DNA of 64,000 nt, from assembly GCA_004295245.1 (NCBI GenBank), contig REAR01000057.1:21240-85239 (forward strand), in the 5' to 3' direction. This document shows, in pieces, positions 28,844 to 38,379 of this stretch. The position numbers and the translations under genes were made by a program. This DNA comes from Sphingobacteriales bacterium (lineage in GTDB: Bacteria; Bacteroidota; Bacteroidia; Chitinophagales; Chitinophagaceae). The notes under the pieces are model-generated. The model made no database searches, had not been told where the DNA came from, and saw nothing but the letters and a program-made list of their open reading frames with translations. Position 1 is the stretch's first letter; each line of letters begins with the position of its first letter.

Positions 28844-31447
28844 TTATTTCTTCAGTAATATTTTATGAACAGTGTTACCAGACTCTTTTATAATGTTAAC
28901 ATAGTACACACCATTTGGCATATTCTGTAAACAGTTAGTTTTAATTGAATTATTGCCTGTAATTAATTCGGTTGAGGTGAGCCAGATAGTTTTACCATTA
29001 TTATCTGTTATTTGTACACCTGCTTTTTCTGTTTTACTGGCGTTTACCTGTATGGTAACCTGTCCTTTTGTTGGGTTAGGCGATACGGTAACAAAACTTT
29101 TGTCAATGACTGCTGTTAATGCTTTTACCGCTGTATATCGGGAAGCGCCATCTGCATAATTTAATTTAATCCGATAGTAGATAGTGCCGCTTATTTTATT
29201 TTTATCGTGGTAGTAATACTGATCTGGTTGGTTGTTTTGTTTGCTGCTAATATTATTAATAGTTAACCATGTAGCTCCGTCTGTACTTTTCTGTATTTCA
29301 AAGTTTGTAATGCCGGTTGATTTTTCAACGGCCCAGTCCAAATCAACTTCTTTTAAACTGTTTTTTTCTGCATTGAAGGTTAGCACTTCTTTGGCTACTA
29401 ACCAACCCATCAGAACAGGGTAGTCTTCTACTTCTCCATCAGCGTACCAGCCATTCATATTAGCAGCACCCATGCCAGATGCAGTAGGAGCAATTCTTAC
29501 CCTTAGAAAGGTGTATAAATCTGTTGTAGGGGGCACTGTAATGCTTAACCAACTAAGATTAATATTTTGTGCAGTGCCACTGGTTGAAACGACAGCAGTT
29601 TGTGCTTCACTTGCTTCAAATACACCATCACGGTCATAATCTAACCAGGCTACAAGATTTGCATTGGCCCCGGTATTATTATATGCCGATACTGTAATAA
29701 AATAGTTTGTAAAACCCGGCAATAATGCGGGTGCAGCACCCATGCCATCTTCATCTGCACCATCGGCGTTAGCGGTTGATGAAGATGTTAGAACAAATTC
29801 TCTATCGCAGCTGGCGCCTAAACGTAAATTAACATTGTATTCATGTGTGGCAGGTGCTAATGGGTCAGGGTCATAACTTGCAGGAGCATCTCCGAAATCT
29901 GATTTTGGACGGAAAGGACCGGCTGCATCTCCGGAGGCACCAATACCTGGCGATAAACCGGGTGTCCAATTTAAACCAGTACCTGTAATTTTTGTTTTAG
30001 GGCCCACACCGCCTGCGCCATTATATACACCTATAGAATCATACGCCCAATATATAGTACCATCCCATAATGTAGCATTTTGCCTTGGCCTGTTATAAGC
30101 CGGCATGCCAGTATAATTCTGATCCAGATTACCGGTTTGTAAATTATAATGATAGTAATTAGCCTGGCCTGATCCGTTAGCGCCATCAAAATTATAAAGA
30201 ATGCCATTGTTGATGGTAAAGTCATTCCAGTCAAATAATGCAGTGCCAGCCCCATCATCCGCAGGTACTGCAAACACCTGAGCCACATTTACAATACTTC
30301 CCGCAGCATTTAATTTGATGCGCCAAATAATGGTCTCACGCCCCGCATTGTTTGAAGCACCATTTCCCTCTACCCCAAAGTACAAGCAACTATCATAGTA
30401 GCAACAACCAGCAGATTCAACACCTCTGTTAAATGAAGGTATGCCCAGGGTATTTACATCTGAAACAAACGTACTCATCGTTTCAGTATTGTAATCATAT
30501 TTTCTTATTGATTTGGTTGAAGCGGGGGTGCTGGTATAATCATACACATAATACATATTATGTCCTTTATGGTCGTAGCCCATGCCGTTTACATAGCGGG
30601 GTGTGCTTAAATCTTGAAACAGAAAAGTTGCCGCACCTGTGGCCACGTTTATAAATGATACTGTATTACTGTCAGGCGTAGCTAATATATAAGCCGGCTG
30701 GCCGGTAAATGGCCTTGCATCTGCATAATAGTTTGTTGGAAAACTGTTGTACACACAAGCAGTAATGTCTGAGAGAAACCAGTTGCCTGCTGTGCCAGAC
30801 AGATTGATATTAATTGTTTTTACGCCATTAGCTGTAACAGGGCTGTTTCCAGCTATAGATATATTTAAAGTACCACGGGTATCTGAATTATTACTCGCAT
30901 TTCCATCGGCTGTTGCTACAGGAGTGGCTGTACCACTTCCTGCAATAATAACCCTGCCTGCTGTTAAAACACTCATTGTAATGTTAAGTGGTATCGGAAC
31001 TCCAGACCCATCGGTTGCAGTAACAGCTGCTATTTGAGAAATATCTATGTCGTATAAACTAAACTGCACGTTTCTCACCACAGAATCAAAAACAATAGTT
31101 ACTGTACCATTGCCAGAATAAGAAACATCTGCACCTGTACCAAAAGAACCTGTCTCAGCTGTGTTTGTGGTGGCTTCTCCATTGTTGGTAATGGTGGCAG
31201 AAGGATAGGTAATAGTAAAACGATTTCTGCCAATAGCAAAACCTTGTGTTTCTGCCATTGCTGTGGTTACATAACCACTATAATTACCACTGGTTACAAG
31301 GTAATCCATCAGATCCCAGTTGGCAGAAGCCGTGGTTGAAGTGCCTGGGCATTGTGCCATTGCAGGTTGATAACTTACCAACATTGTAAGTGATAAAAGA
31401 ACTGCAAAAACAGAACGCTTTAATAGGGTGTAGACCTTATTTTTCAT
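28844..31447 (-). CDS. T9SS cargo protein with GEVED domain
   Basis: An 867-residue secreted protein with a signal peptide (about 1-31, ending PAMAQ). Residues 35-230 are a beta-rich domain with Thr/Asn/Gly repeats. Residues 240-500 look like a propeller (SFINVATGAATFLFQDL; MGYDHKGHNMYYVYDY). A GEVED domain follows (LVAWLDYDRDGVFEASE through GWYADGEVEDYPVL, about 590-690). The C-terminus is a type A T9SS sorting signal (VSPNPTKGQVTIQV, MPNGVYYVNI, HKILLKK). It lies 70 bases upstream of the BNR-repeat gene on the same strand; a hairpin separates them. Adhesion or surface-matrix roles are likely but not shown. Confidence 0.9.
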   Translation of the reverse strand: MKNKVYTLLKRSVFAVLLSLTMLVSYQPAMAQCPGTSTTASANWDLMDYLVTSGNYSGYVTTAMAETQGFAIGRNRFTITYPSATITNNGEATTNTAETGSFGTGADVSYSGNGTVTIVFDSVVRNVQFSLYDIDISQIAAVTATDGSGVPIPLNITMSVLTAGRVIIAGSGTATPVATADGNASNNSDTRGTLNISIAGNSPVTANGVKTININLSGTAGNWFLSDITACVYNSFPTNYYADARPFTGQPAYILATPDSNTVSFINVATGAATFLFQDLSTPRYVNGMGYDHKGHNMYYVYDYTSTPASTKSIRKYDYNTETMSTFVSDVNTLGIPSFNRGVESAGCCYYDSCLYFGVEGNGASNNAGRETIIWRIKLNAAGSIVNVAQVFAVPADDGAGTALFDWNDFTINNGILYNFDGANGSGQANYYHYNLQTGNLDQNYTGMPAYNRPRQNATLWDGTIYWAYDSIGVYNGAGGVGPKTKITGTGLNWTPGLSPGIGASGDAAGPFRPKSDFGDAPASYDPDPLAPATHEYNVNLRLGASCDREFVLTSSSTANADGADEDGMGAAPALLPGFTNYFITVSAYNNTGANANLVAWLDYDRDGVFEASEAQTAVVSTSGTAQNINLSWLSITVPPTTDLYTFLRVRIAPTASGMGAANMNGWYADGEVEDYPVLMGWLVAKEVLTFNAEKNSLKEVDLDWAVEKSTGITNFEIQKSTDGATWLTINNISSKQNNQPDQYYYHDKNKISGTIYYRIKLNYADGASRYTAVKALTAVIDKSFVTVSPNPTKGQVTIQVNASKTEKAGVQITDNNGKTIWLTSTELITGNNSIKTNCLQNMPNGVYYVNIIKESGNTVHKILLKK

Positions 31448-31651
31448 ACAGGTTGGATTTATAAATACTTGATGAAACTATTACTCAAAACTAAGAGTAA
31501 ACGTATATAGGTGGTAATTATTTCGATTAAGAGATGCTTTTTGTCGGTAAGAGTTAATGGGCCTTAATAATTGCGTAAGAATCCGTATGGTAATTAGTAG
31601 AATCCCTAAACTGTTTAAAAATATTTTTAATAAGTAAGTGTTGCCAAATGT

Positions 31652-31678
31652 GTTGCGGCACACGCTGTGCGACGCAAG
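31652..31678. repeat. Dispersed repeat, compact hairpin form
   Basis: GTTGCGGCACAC directly followed by GCTGTGCGACGCAAG gives a compact hairpin: both arms are present, with two bases missing from the left arm and almost no loop. The same TACACGCTGTGCGACGCAAG-like core recurs at 36303-36334. Confidence 0.75.
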
Positions 31679-31747
31679 AATGTTGCTGTTACTACCAATG
31701 CCGGGTAACTATTATTGAGCCAGCTATAAAGCAAAGCCTGTCCGTTG

Positions 31748-31764
31748 TTGCGTCGCACCCTTCA
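31748..31764. repeat. Dispersed repeat, single left arm
   Basis: TTGCGTCGCACCCTTCA matches the arm with one change (ACACTT to ACCCTT), the same change as at 46482-46505. It lies 70 bases after the compact copy and could be the other end of one larger element. Confidence 0.8.
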
Positions 31765-31817
31765 TTGGCAACAAAAAGCCCAGCTATTGATGCACACCAT
31801 GTTTAGGCACAATATTG

Positions 31818-31825
31818 TACATTTG
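31818..31825 (+). promoter_or_regulatory. -7 promoter box of pdxA
   Basis: TACATTTG is an exact TAnnTTTG match 22 bases before the pdxA start. Confidence 0.6.
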
Positions 31826-31847
31826 ACCCTTATTAAAAACTAACCAT

Positions 31848-32933
31848 ATGAACAGGCCTGTAATTGGTATTTCTTGCGGAGATATAAATGGCATTGGCAT
31901 TGAACTTATCATTAAAGCAATGGCCGACCAGCGCCTTTTAGAAATATGCACACCGGTTATTTTTGCTTCTAATAAAGTAATTAATTTTTACCGTAAAGCC
32001 GTTCCGGAAATAAACTTTAATTACCAAAGTACTAAGGAACTAAACCGCATTAGCCATAAACAAATTAATATTTTTAATTGTTGGGAAGATGAAATTGCTA
32101 TTAACCCAGGAGTGCTGAATGAAATTGGCGGTCAATACGCTGTAAAATCTTTAGTGGCGGCTGCAACGGCACTAAAGGAAAATAAAATACAGGGCCTTGT
32201 AACAGCCCCCATCCACAAAAAAAATACACAGAGCGAGGGGTTTAATTTTACTGGCCATACACCTTACCTTAAGCATTTATACAATGCCAAAGATGTGGTA
32301 ATGCTAATGGTGGCAGAAAATATGCGGGTAGGTCTGGTAACAGAACATGTGCCCGTTGCAGAAGCCGCTAAGTATATTACTAAAGAAGGTATTGTTTCTA
32401 AACTGGGTATTTTAAAAGATAGTTTACTAAAGGATTTTGGAATTGATAAACCTAAAATTGCAGTGTTGGGGTTAAACCCGCATGCCGGCGATGAAGGTTT
32501 AATAGGCAAAGAAGAAGAAGAGATTATTAAACCAGCTATTAAAGATTTTAAACAGAGCAATAGTAATGTTATTGTGTACGGCCCATATAGTGCAGATGCT
32601 TTTTTTGCAAGAGGTCAATATCAAAAATTTGATGCGGTGCTGGCCATGTACCACGATCAGGGTTTGATTCCGTTTAAATCTCTGGCTATGGGAGAAGGTG
32701 TAAATTACACTGCCGGTTTGCAAGGTGTTAGAACCTCTCCAGACCATGGTACTGCATTTGACATTGCCGGTAAAAATAAAGCAGATGTAGACTCTTTTCT
32801 TGCCGCCATTTTTACTTGTGTAGATATTATTGAACAGCGTATGGAGTATGAAGAAAATCGTAAAAACCCTTTGAAGCGGGTTACCGATAAATTATTAGCT
32901 GGCGCTGTGGATGAGCGCATTGATGAAGGATAA
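31848..32933 (+). CDS. pdxA: 4-hydroxythreonine-4-phosphate dehydrogenase
   Basis: A 361-residue enzyme of the PdxA family in the DXP-dependent pyridoxal phosphate pathway. It oxidises 4-phosphohydroxy-L-threonine with NAD. Family motifs are GISCGDINGIGIELI at the N-terminus, APIHKKN with the GHTPYL metal-binding region, LNPHAGDEGLIGKEE, AMYHDQGLIPFK, and GVRTSPDHGTAFDIAG near the C-terminus. The His residues in GHT, YHDQG and PDHGT are the expected metal ligands. It is transcribed alone, and its stop lies 2 bases from the stop of the converging gene. Confidence 0.96.
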   Translation: MNRPVIGISCGDINGIGIELIIKAMADQRLLEICTPVIFASNKVINFYRKAVPEINFNYQSTKELNRISHKQINIFNCWEDEIAINPGVLNEIGGQYAVKSLVAAATALKENKIQGLVTAPIHKKNTQSEGFNFTGHTPYLKHLYNAKDVVMLMVAENMRVGLVTEHVPVAEAAKYITKEGIVSKLGILKDSLLKDFGIDKPKIAVLGLNPHAGDEGLIGKEEEEIIKPAIKDFKQSNSNVIVYGPYSADAFFARGQYQKFDAVLAMYHDQGLIPFKSLAMGEGVNYTAGLQGVRTSPDHGTAFDIAGKNKADVDSFLAAIFTCVDIIEQRMEYEENRKNPLKRVTDKLLAGAVDERIDEG

Positions 32934-32935
32934 AA

Positions 32936-33628
32936 TTAATTAAACACGGCATCACTTATACCTTTATTTATTTCATAAGTGCTGTAGGTAATTTCTATTT
33001 TACCCCGCTGGTCTTGTTTTCCGGCGGGTTTCTTTTTTTCCGAACCGTCATCATAATCAAATGTTACGCCTTTGGGTAATTTGTATTCGCTGGTATTAAA
33101 TGTAAAAATCACCTTGTCGGGCAGGGCATAAGTGGCGTATTTATTATACATTAACTGCAGTTCATGCGTGCCATTCTCCCGGGTGGTAGTTTTAGCCTGT
33201 AGTACCAAAAGCCGGGCTACATCAATATATAATGTTGATAATACCACTTCGCTATTTTCTTCTGTTGGCAACAGTTTAATAACCCGTACTGTAATGCCGC
33301 TTAAGGTTGAAGTGCCTGCATCTAAAGCCTGGTAATTACCTTTTAAAACGGTATTTAAGCTAATGCTTACTGTGCCTTTGGGCACCAGCGATATGCCTTT
33401 CTCGTTCTTTATTTTAAGCTTATCAGGCTTTTTAAAATAAACAGTTACCTGAGAGTTGGGTGCTTTTAAAAAACTGATATTAGTTTTCATTTCACCCGTA
33501 GCCTTGTAGTTATTTACCTGCTCCAGTTTTAATTTTACTTTCTCAATTAATTGTTCGGGTGTTACGGCTTGTGCCTGAGAAACAAGGGCGGTAAAAATTA
33601 GCGGTATAAATAACAAAGCGTGTTTCAT
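32936..33628 (-). CDS. LolA-like outer membrane lipoprotein-sorting protein
   Basis: A 230-residue exported protein (signal peptide about 1-19, ending SQAQA). The N-terminal helix TPEQLIEKVKLKLEQVNNYKATGEMKTNISF followed by VTVYFKKPDKLKIKNEKG is the LolA/LolB-type opening. The remainder is an incomplete-barrel-like series of strands with a Lys/Asp-rich C-terminal loop. LolA carries lipoproteins across the periplasm; this protein could instead bind another lipid, since several LolA-like paralogs exist in Bacteroidota. It lies upstream-most after the ABC-2 pair on the same strand, 31 bases from the permease stop. Confidence 0.75.
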   Translation of the reverse strand: MKHALLFIPLIFTALVSQAQAVTPEQLIEKVKLKLEQVNNYKATGEMKTNISFLKAPNSQVTVYFKKPDKLKIKNEKGISLVPKGTVSISLNTVLKGNYQALDAGTSTLSGITVRVIKLLPTEENSEVVLSTLYIDVARLLVLQAKTTTRENGTHELQLMYNKYATYALPDKVIFTFNTSEYKLPKGVTFDYDDGSEKKKPAGKQDQRGKIEITYSTYEINKGISDAVFN

Positions 33629-33658
33629 TAAATATTTTTTTACTACTGTCTTTTACAG

Positions 33659-34540
33659 CTAGCTTAAAATGTCTTTTCTTTTAAATATTGAAATAGCGGC
33701 GCCAACAAATAAAACAATATAGCTTAATAGAACTGCCATGCTTTTTAAAACAGCTGGCAGGTTTTCAATAGAACCGGGTATGCTGGTTCCTTCACCATCT
33801 GTTTTTAAATAAAAGAAACCTTTCCAGGCCAGCATATGAGAAGTAAACAGATAAGGCTTCACCGTGCGGTCGTATAAAGGTATTTGCATTTCAGAAAGAA
33901 TGGTAAATACAATTACAATACTGATGGTTGCAACAATGGGCCCAATAGAATTATCTGCAAAAATGGAAAGTAAAAATGCCAGCGCTGCCACGGTGGTAAG
34001 TGCTACTGTGGCATAACCAAATGCAGCAATATAGCGCCAAAGTACATCGTCTTTCTTTATAACTTCAATCACATCGTTACGGGCAACTATTATATCATTG
34101 GTGTCAAATAAATAAATGCTTAAGGCCAATGCCAGCAAGGCCATCCATAATAAAAGCATTGCGGTATAGATAGTGGCTGCAAAAAACTTAGCCAGCATTA
34201 ATTGCGTTCTGCTTATTGGTTTTGTAGCCAGCAAACGCAGGGTGCCCATATTTGCCTCTCCGGCTACTAAATCTCCGGCCACCAGGGCAATTAATAATGG
34301 AATATGTATGAGCAGTAAGTTTAAAATAACAAAGCAAATAAAAAAGCCATTCAAAATATTATCAAATGGTATTTCTAAGGAGTCTTTCAAACTGCCCAGC
34401 ACAAACTCAATATAAGAACGGCCATCAAATTTTAGCGCAACCTGTATTATAAGTACCATGGCAGCAATGGCACCAAAACTAATATAGGTGCGTGGCTTGC
34501 GAAAAATTTTAAACAATTCAATTTGTAAAAGTTGCCACAT
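33659..34540 (-). CDS. ABC-2 type transporter permease
   Basis: A 293-residue integral membrane protein with about six helices: one near residues 16-34, a pair around 60-85, and others around 110-135, 165-190, 200-220 and 265-285. The segment GEANMGTLRLLATKPISRTQLMLAKF is the ABC-2 coupling region found in NatB-like permeases. Its start overlaps the end of the ATPase gene by 23 bases, so the two subunits are translationally coupled. The substrate is unknown. The LolA-like gene follows on the same strand. Confidence 0.88.
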   Translation of the reverse strand: MWQLLQIELFKIFRKPRTYISFGAIAAMVLIIQVALKFDGRSYIEFVLGSLKDSLEIPFDNILNGFFICFVILNLLLIHIPLLIALVAGDLVAGEANMGTLRLLATKPISRTQLMLAKFFAATIYTAMLLLWMALLALALSIYLFDTNDIIVARNDVIEVIKKDDVLWRYIAAFGYATVALTTVAALAFLLSIFADNSIGPIVATISIVIVFTILSEMQIPLYDRTVKPYLFTSHMLAWKGFFYLKTDGEGTSIPGSIENLPAVLKSMAVLLSYIVLFVGAAISIFKRKDILS

Positions 34541-35450
34541 GTTGATTGTTGCCGGTTAGTGATAAAAAATATTCTTCTAAAGAATTGCCAGGTTGTAAAC
34601 CCAGCACTGGTATATTTAAGGCCACCAGTTCCTTATTTAATAGTGCCACCTGTTCTTTATGCACCTGAAATGTAATACTGGTTCCACTGGTTTTAGTTAT
34701 TGCGCTTTCCCACTTGCAGTCTTTAAGCCGGCTTAACGCAGCACTAACATCATCAGTACTTAGCTTAACAATGGTTTTTGCAGGGTCAAACAATTCAGTC
34801 ACACTTCCTTCAGCCATTTTTTTCCCTTTATCAATAATCAGCATACGGGTAGCTACCTGTTCTATTTCGCTTAACAGGTGAGACGATACAATAACGGTTT
34901 TTTTAAGCTGCCTGCTAAGATGTAAGATAAGATTGCGGATGTCTGCAATACCCTGTGGGTCTAAGCCATTCGTTGGCTCATCCAAAATAATCAAACGCGG
35001 GTTATGTACTAATGCTACTGCAATACCCAGTCGCTGTTTCATTCCCTGAGAGTAGGTTTTTACTTTACTGGCAGCTCTATCGGCCAAACCAACTACTTCC
35101 AATTGATCCATCAATTGGTTTTTGGTAAGCCGCAATCCGCTCATTTTACCAAACAGTGCAAGGTTTTCGTAGCCTGATAAATATTTATAAAGATCGGGTC
35201 TTTCAATAACAGCACCTACCTGTTGCAAAATTTCTCTACGGTGTTGCCGCAGGTTCATACCAAACAGCTCCATAGTTCCGCTGGTGGGTGCTATCAGCGT
35301 TAACAACATTCTTATAGTGGTAGATTTGCCTGCCCCGTTTTGCCCTAAAAAGCCATATACATCTGCTTCTTCTACTGTAAAAGAAAGGTCAGATACGGCT
35401 TTAAAATCTTTAAAAGTCTTATTTAAATTTTTTATTGAAACTACCGGCAT
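34518..35450 (-). CDS. ABC transporter ATP-binding protein
   Basis: A 310-residue ATPase subunit. Walker A is GQNGAGKST (about residue 36), the Q-loop region is QQVGAVIERPDLY, the signature is YSQGMKQRLG, Walker B ends LIILDEPTNGLDP, and the switch is SSHLLSE. The C-terminal 80 residues are the extension typical of ABC-2 ATPases. It pairs with the overlapping permease. Upstream (35451-35682) there is a 232-base gap with no clear repeat copy and no other gene. Confidence 0.93.
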   Translation of the reverse strand: MPVVSIKNLNKTFKDFKAVSDLSFTVEEADVYGFLGQNGAGKSTTIRMLLTLIAPTSGTMELFGMNLRQHRREILQQVGAVIERPDLYKYLSGYENLALFGKMSGLRLTKNQLMDQLEVVGLADRAASKVKTYSQGMKQRLGIAVALVHNPRLIILDEPTNGLDPQGIADIRNLILHLSRQLKKTVIVSSHLLSEIEQVATRMLIIDKGKKMAEGSVTELFDPAKTIVKLSTDDVSAALSRLKDCKWESAITKTSGTSITFQVHKEQVALLNKELVALNIPVLGLQPGNSLEEYFLSLTGNNQHVATFTN

Positions 35451-35682
35451 ATTGGGTGCGTTGTTGCAATTTACGGCCTTATAACAGGTTGCAGGTGAAA
35501 TTTGTTGTAAGTATAAAAATAAAATTATTTGATAACCGGCATTTGTTTTTCATAGCAGCATCCTTGCCACGCTCGGTTCAACGGCAATGCATAATGCGAC
35601 AGGCAATACTTAATACTACCCTCTTTAAAGCCGTGTTCCCGCTATTTGTAAATTGGTTTATGTAAATTTTGCTATTGGCTAT

Positions 35683-36198
35683 TTAGCTGTAAATGTCCAG
35701 TAATCCATCTGGCAACGTAAGAAATACCTGTTTGTTTTTTTTATCAATCCGCTGCAGTGTTTGCTCGTGCACGGGTATTAATGCTTCGTTGTTGTTGTAT
35801 AGAATGCGGCATAATAACTGGTGGGGTTGTTCAATTACTTCTAACACTTCTCCAATTGGCTGCTCTTCATTTATAAGCTGGTAGCCCAGTAAAGAAATGG
35901 GAGAGGACTTGGCTGCATATTTATCAAAATCTGCTTTGTTTAGCCATACTTCTTTTTGTGTTAATACATGGGCAGTTTCACGGGTATCAGCCCCTTCCAG
36001 TTTAATATAAATTTCTTCTGCCGTTTTTATTTTAGTGGATTGAATGAAGTGGGGGATCATTTCATCTTTGCGCATTTCTATAAACAATACTTCTAAACCT
36101 TTAAGTGATGTTTTTTTGCCAAGGCTGTGTTTTAATACCAACTCTCCTTTAACACCAAAAGTGGCTACCAGTTTACCTATTTTAAAATATTCTGTCAT
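35683..36198 (-). CDS. rimM: 16S rRNA processing protein RimM
   Basis: A 171-residue ribosome maturation factor. The N-terminal domain has EYFKIGKLVATFGVKGELVLKH, the standard RimM opening, and the C-terminal PRC-barrel-like part contains LLGYQLINEEQPIGEVLEVIEQP and ALIPVHEQTLQRIDKKNKQV. RimM binds ribosomal protein S19 and helps mature the 3' domain of 16S rRNA. It follows rpsP, as in many bacteria, but here a terminator and a repeat copy separate them by 209 bases. Confidence 0.95.
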   Translation of the reverse strand: MTEYFKIGKLVATFGVKGELVLKHSLGKKTSLKGLEVLFIEMRKDEMIPHFIQSTKIKTAEEIYIKLEGADTRETAHVLTQKEVWLNKADFDKYAAKSSPISLLGYQLINEEQPIGEVLEVIEQPHQLLCRILYNNNEALIPVHEQTLQRIDKKNKQVFLTLPDGLLDIYS

Positions 36199-36302
36199 TT
36201 AAGTAGTAGTATGTTTTGTGCGTAAAGATAAAGGCATGCACTTTAAAATTGCAAATGCGTTGTGCGCCAAAGTGAAATGAAAGCTTGCTGATACTAGTAC
36301 CG

Positions 36303-36334
36303 CCGTACACGCTGTGCGACGCAAGGGTGTTGCG
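36303..36334. repeat. Dispersed repeat, compact form
   Basis: GCTGTGCGACGCAAG preceded by CCGTACAC and followed by GGTGTTGCG. It shares the TACACGCTGTGCGACGCAAG-type centre with the copy at 31652. It lies between rimM and rpsP. Confidence 0.72.
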
Positions 36335-36360
36335 CTGTGCGGTGTGGCCAGGCAACAAAA

Positions 36361-36384
36361 AATCCCGGTTGTATAACCGGGATT
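36361..36384 (-). terminator. Terminator after rpsP
   Basis: A 10-bp stem, AATCCCGGTT / AACCGGGATT, with GTAT loop. On the minus strand a run of T follows the 3' arm. It lies 23 bases past the rpsP stop, so rimM is not simply read from the same full-length message. Confidence 0.85.
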
Positions 36385-36407
36385 GTATTGACTGAGTTAG
36401 GAAATTA

Positions 36408-36857
36408 TTAAGCGTTTCCGTTTTCAGATGTTCTTTCTGGTCTGCGGAAGTTGCCACCTTGTGGTCTTCTGCCGCCACGGCCCATGTTACGTCTGTTTTC
36501 TTCTTGTTTTTTACGTATTTGCTCTTCGTGTTCTTTGTGCCATACCGCAAATTTTTGCATTGCAGTAGCATCATCAAACAAACCTAAGCCAACACCGCGT
36601 AACAAGTGCTTTAAATAAAGTACGCCTTTGAAAGAAAGGATACGACGCACGGTATCTGTTGGTTCTGCACCTTTTTGTAACCAATCTAATGCTCTTTGGC
36701 GATCTAACTGGATTGTTGCAGGAACTGTAAGAGGATTGTACGTTCCGATCTTAGAAATAAATTTACCATCTCTGGGTGCACGGGCGTCTGCCACTACAAT
36801 AAAGTAGAATGGTCTTTTTTTAGACCCGTGTCTTTGCAGTCTCATTTTAACTGGCAT
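36408..36857 (-). CDS. rpsP: 30S ribosomal protein S16
   Basis: The start at 36857 gives [31 protein letters not shown], the conserved S16 opening; an upstream in-frame ATG would add 21 residues unlike any S16. The core ends near residue 85. A basic, Gln/Arg/Gly-rich tail of about 60 residues follows ([16 protein letters not shown], then [13 protein letters not shown]). S16 is usually 80-90 residues; long tails are common in Bacteroidota. The protein binds early in 30S assembly. Two -7-like boxes lie upstream. Confidence 0.95.
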   Translation of the reverse strand: MPVKMRLQRHGSKKRPFYFIVVADARAPRDGKFISKIGTYNPLTVPATIQLDRQRALDWLQKGAEPTDTVRRILSFKGVLYLKHLLRGVGLGLFDDATAMQKFAVWHKEHEEQIRKKQEENRRNMGRGGRRPQGGNFRRPERTSENGNA

Positions 36858-36917
36858 CTTAAATAGACATTTAAATGCGTTAAGAAATAGGGTTAATCCT
36901 TTTATATAAAGGGATTG

Positions 36918-36952
36918 CAAATTTAATCATCTGCAATTATTAAGCAAATTTA
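36918..36952 (-). promoter_or_regulatory. Two candidate -7 boxes upstream of rpsP
   Basis: On the minus strand TAAATTTG occurs at 36918-36925 and again at 36945-36952, both exact TAnnTTTG. They are 60 and 87 bases before the start at 36857. Confidence 0.5.
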
Positions 36953-37013
36953 ATTCTTATGGTTTTTTAAACGGGCTATTTTTTATTGTTTTTTTGCTAA
37001 AATGCCTGTTTTT

Positions 37014-38342
37014 TTAGAATCTTTTACCCATACCCGGCATGCGGCCGCCCATGGGCATTTTGTTCATCATCTTCATCATTTGCTTCATTTGGTCAAATTG
37101 TTTCATAAAGGCATTTACATCGGCCAGTTCTTTGCCACTGCCTTTGGCTATGCGGGTACGTCGTTTTTGGTCAATCAGGTCGGGGTTGTTTCTTTCCAAC
37201 GGGGTCATAGAATTAATCATGGCTTCTATGCCTTTAAATGAATCATCGCTGATATCTACGTCTTTTATGGCTTTGCCTACGCCTGGTATCATGCCCATAA
37301 GGTCTTTTAGGTTACCCATTTTCTTTATTTGCTCTAGCTGGGTTTTAAAGTCTTCAAAATCAAACTGATTTTTACGAATTTTCTTTTCCAGCTTGCGTGC
37401 CTGTTCTTCATTAAACTGTTCTTGTGCTTTTTCTACCAGGGTGGTAATATCGCCCATGCCTAAAATACGTTGGGCCATTCTTTCTGGGTAAAAAACATCC
37501 AGGGTCTCCATTTTTTCACCGCTGCTGATGAATTTAATGGGTTTTTGAACCGTATATTTTACGGTAAGGGCAGCACCACCACGGGTATCGCCATCTAGCT
37601 TGGTAAGCACAACGCCGGTAAAGTCTAAACGATCGTTAAATGCTTTGGCGGTATTAACAGCATCTTGCCCGGTCATGGAGTCTACTACAAACAGAATTTC
37701 TTGCGGGTTGATGGCATTTTTAATATTGGCTACCTCGGTCATCATTACTTCATCTATAGCCAATCTACCGGCAGTATCTATTATGACTACATTTTTATTT
37801 TTGCTGCGGGCTGTTTGTACGGCGTTTTTAGCAATGGCAACTGCATCTTTGGTTTCTGGTTCTAAATGCACGTCTACTCCAATCTGTTCTCCTAATACTC
37901 TTAATTGCTCCATAGCCGCAGGGCGGTAAATATCTGCTGCAACCAATAAAGGAGATAAGCCTTTTTTATTTTTAAGGTAATTGGCCAACTTGCCACTAAA
38001 AGTGGTTTTACCAGAACCTTGTAAACCGGCTATTAAAATAACTGCGGGGTTGCCTTTGGCATTCAGTTCACTTTCTGTACCACCCATCAGGTCTGCCAGT
38101 TCATCTTTTACAATTTTGGTCATTAACTGGCCGGGGCTAATGGCAGTAATTACTTTTTCTCCGAGTGCTTTATCTTTTACTCTATCGGTAAATTCTTTGG
38201 CTATTTTAAAGTTTACGTCTGCATCTACCAATGCACGGCGTATTTCTTTTACGGTGGCGGCTATATTGAGTTCGGTTATTCTGCCCTCACCTTTTAGCTG
38301 CTTAAACGCTGATTCTAATTTTTCGCTTAATGACTGAAACAT
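37014..38342 (-). CDS. ffh: Signal recognition particle protein Ffh
   Basis: A 442-residue SRP54 GTPase. The N domain (about 1-85) is followed by the G domain with GLQGSGKTTFSGKLANYL (about 105-122), DIYRPAAMEQL, VVIIDTAGRLAIDE and TKLDGDTRGGAAL. The M domain from about 320 is Met-rich, ending in MKQMMKMMNKMPMGGRMPGMG. It binds signal sequences and 4.5S RNA and delivers nascent membrane proteins to FtsY. Its gene is separate from rpoD, with a terminator and a repeat arm in between. Confidence 0.97.
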   Translation of the reverse strand: MFQSLSEKLESAFKQLKGEGRITELNIAATVKEIRRALVDADVNFKIAKEFTDRVKDKALGEKVITAISPGQLMTKIVKDELADLMGGTESELNAKGNPAVILIAGLQGSGKTTFSGKLANYLKNKKGLSPLLVAADIYRPAAMEQLRVLGEQIGVDVHLEPETKDAVAIAKNAVQTARSKNKNVVIIDTAGRLAIDEVMMTEVANIKNAINPQEILFVVDSMTGQDAVNTAKAFNDRLDFTGVVLTKLDGDTRGGAALTVKYTVQKPIKFISSGEKMETLDVFYPERMAQRILGMGDITTLVEKAQEQFNEEQARKLEKKIRKNQFDFEDFKTQLEQIKKMGNLKDLMGMIPGVGKAIKDVDISDDSFKGIEAMINSMTPLERNNPDLIDQKRRTRIAKGSGKELADVNAFMKQFDQMKQMMKMMNKMPMGGRMPGMGKRF

Positions 38343-38379
38343 AGTTTGCCTTTATTTGTTGCCCGGCGTTGCAATGCGG

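Larger units (their letters stand above)
31448..31847. other. 400-base divergent gap
   Basis: The gap between the GEVED gene and pdxA holds two arms of the dispersed repeat (31652-31678 and 31748-31764) and the pdxA -7 box. The remainder is AT-rich with no frame or RNA gene recognised. Confidence 0.6.

Noticed and set aside
35555..35605. Another dispersed repeat copy between the ABC-2 ATPase gene and rimM
   Set aside because: The text CAGCATCCTTGCCACGCTCG vaguely resembles an arm, but too few core bases match.
36858..36920. N-terminal extension of S16
   Set aside because: The S16 family begins with the segment coded from 36857; the additional residues look like translated leader.
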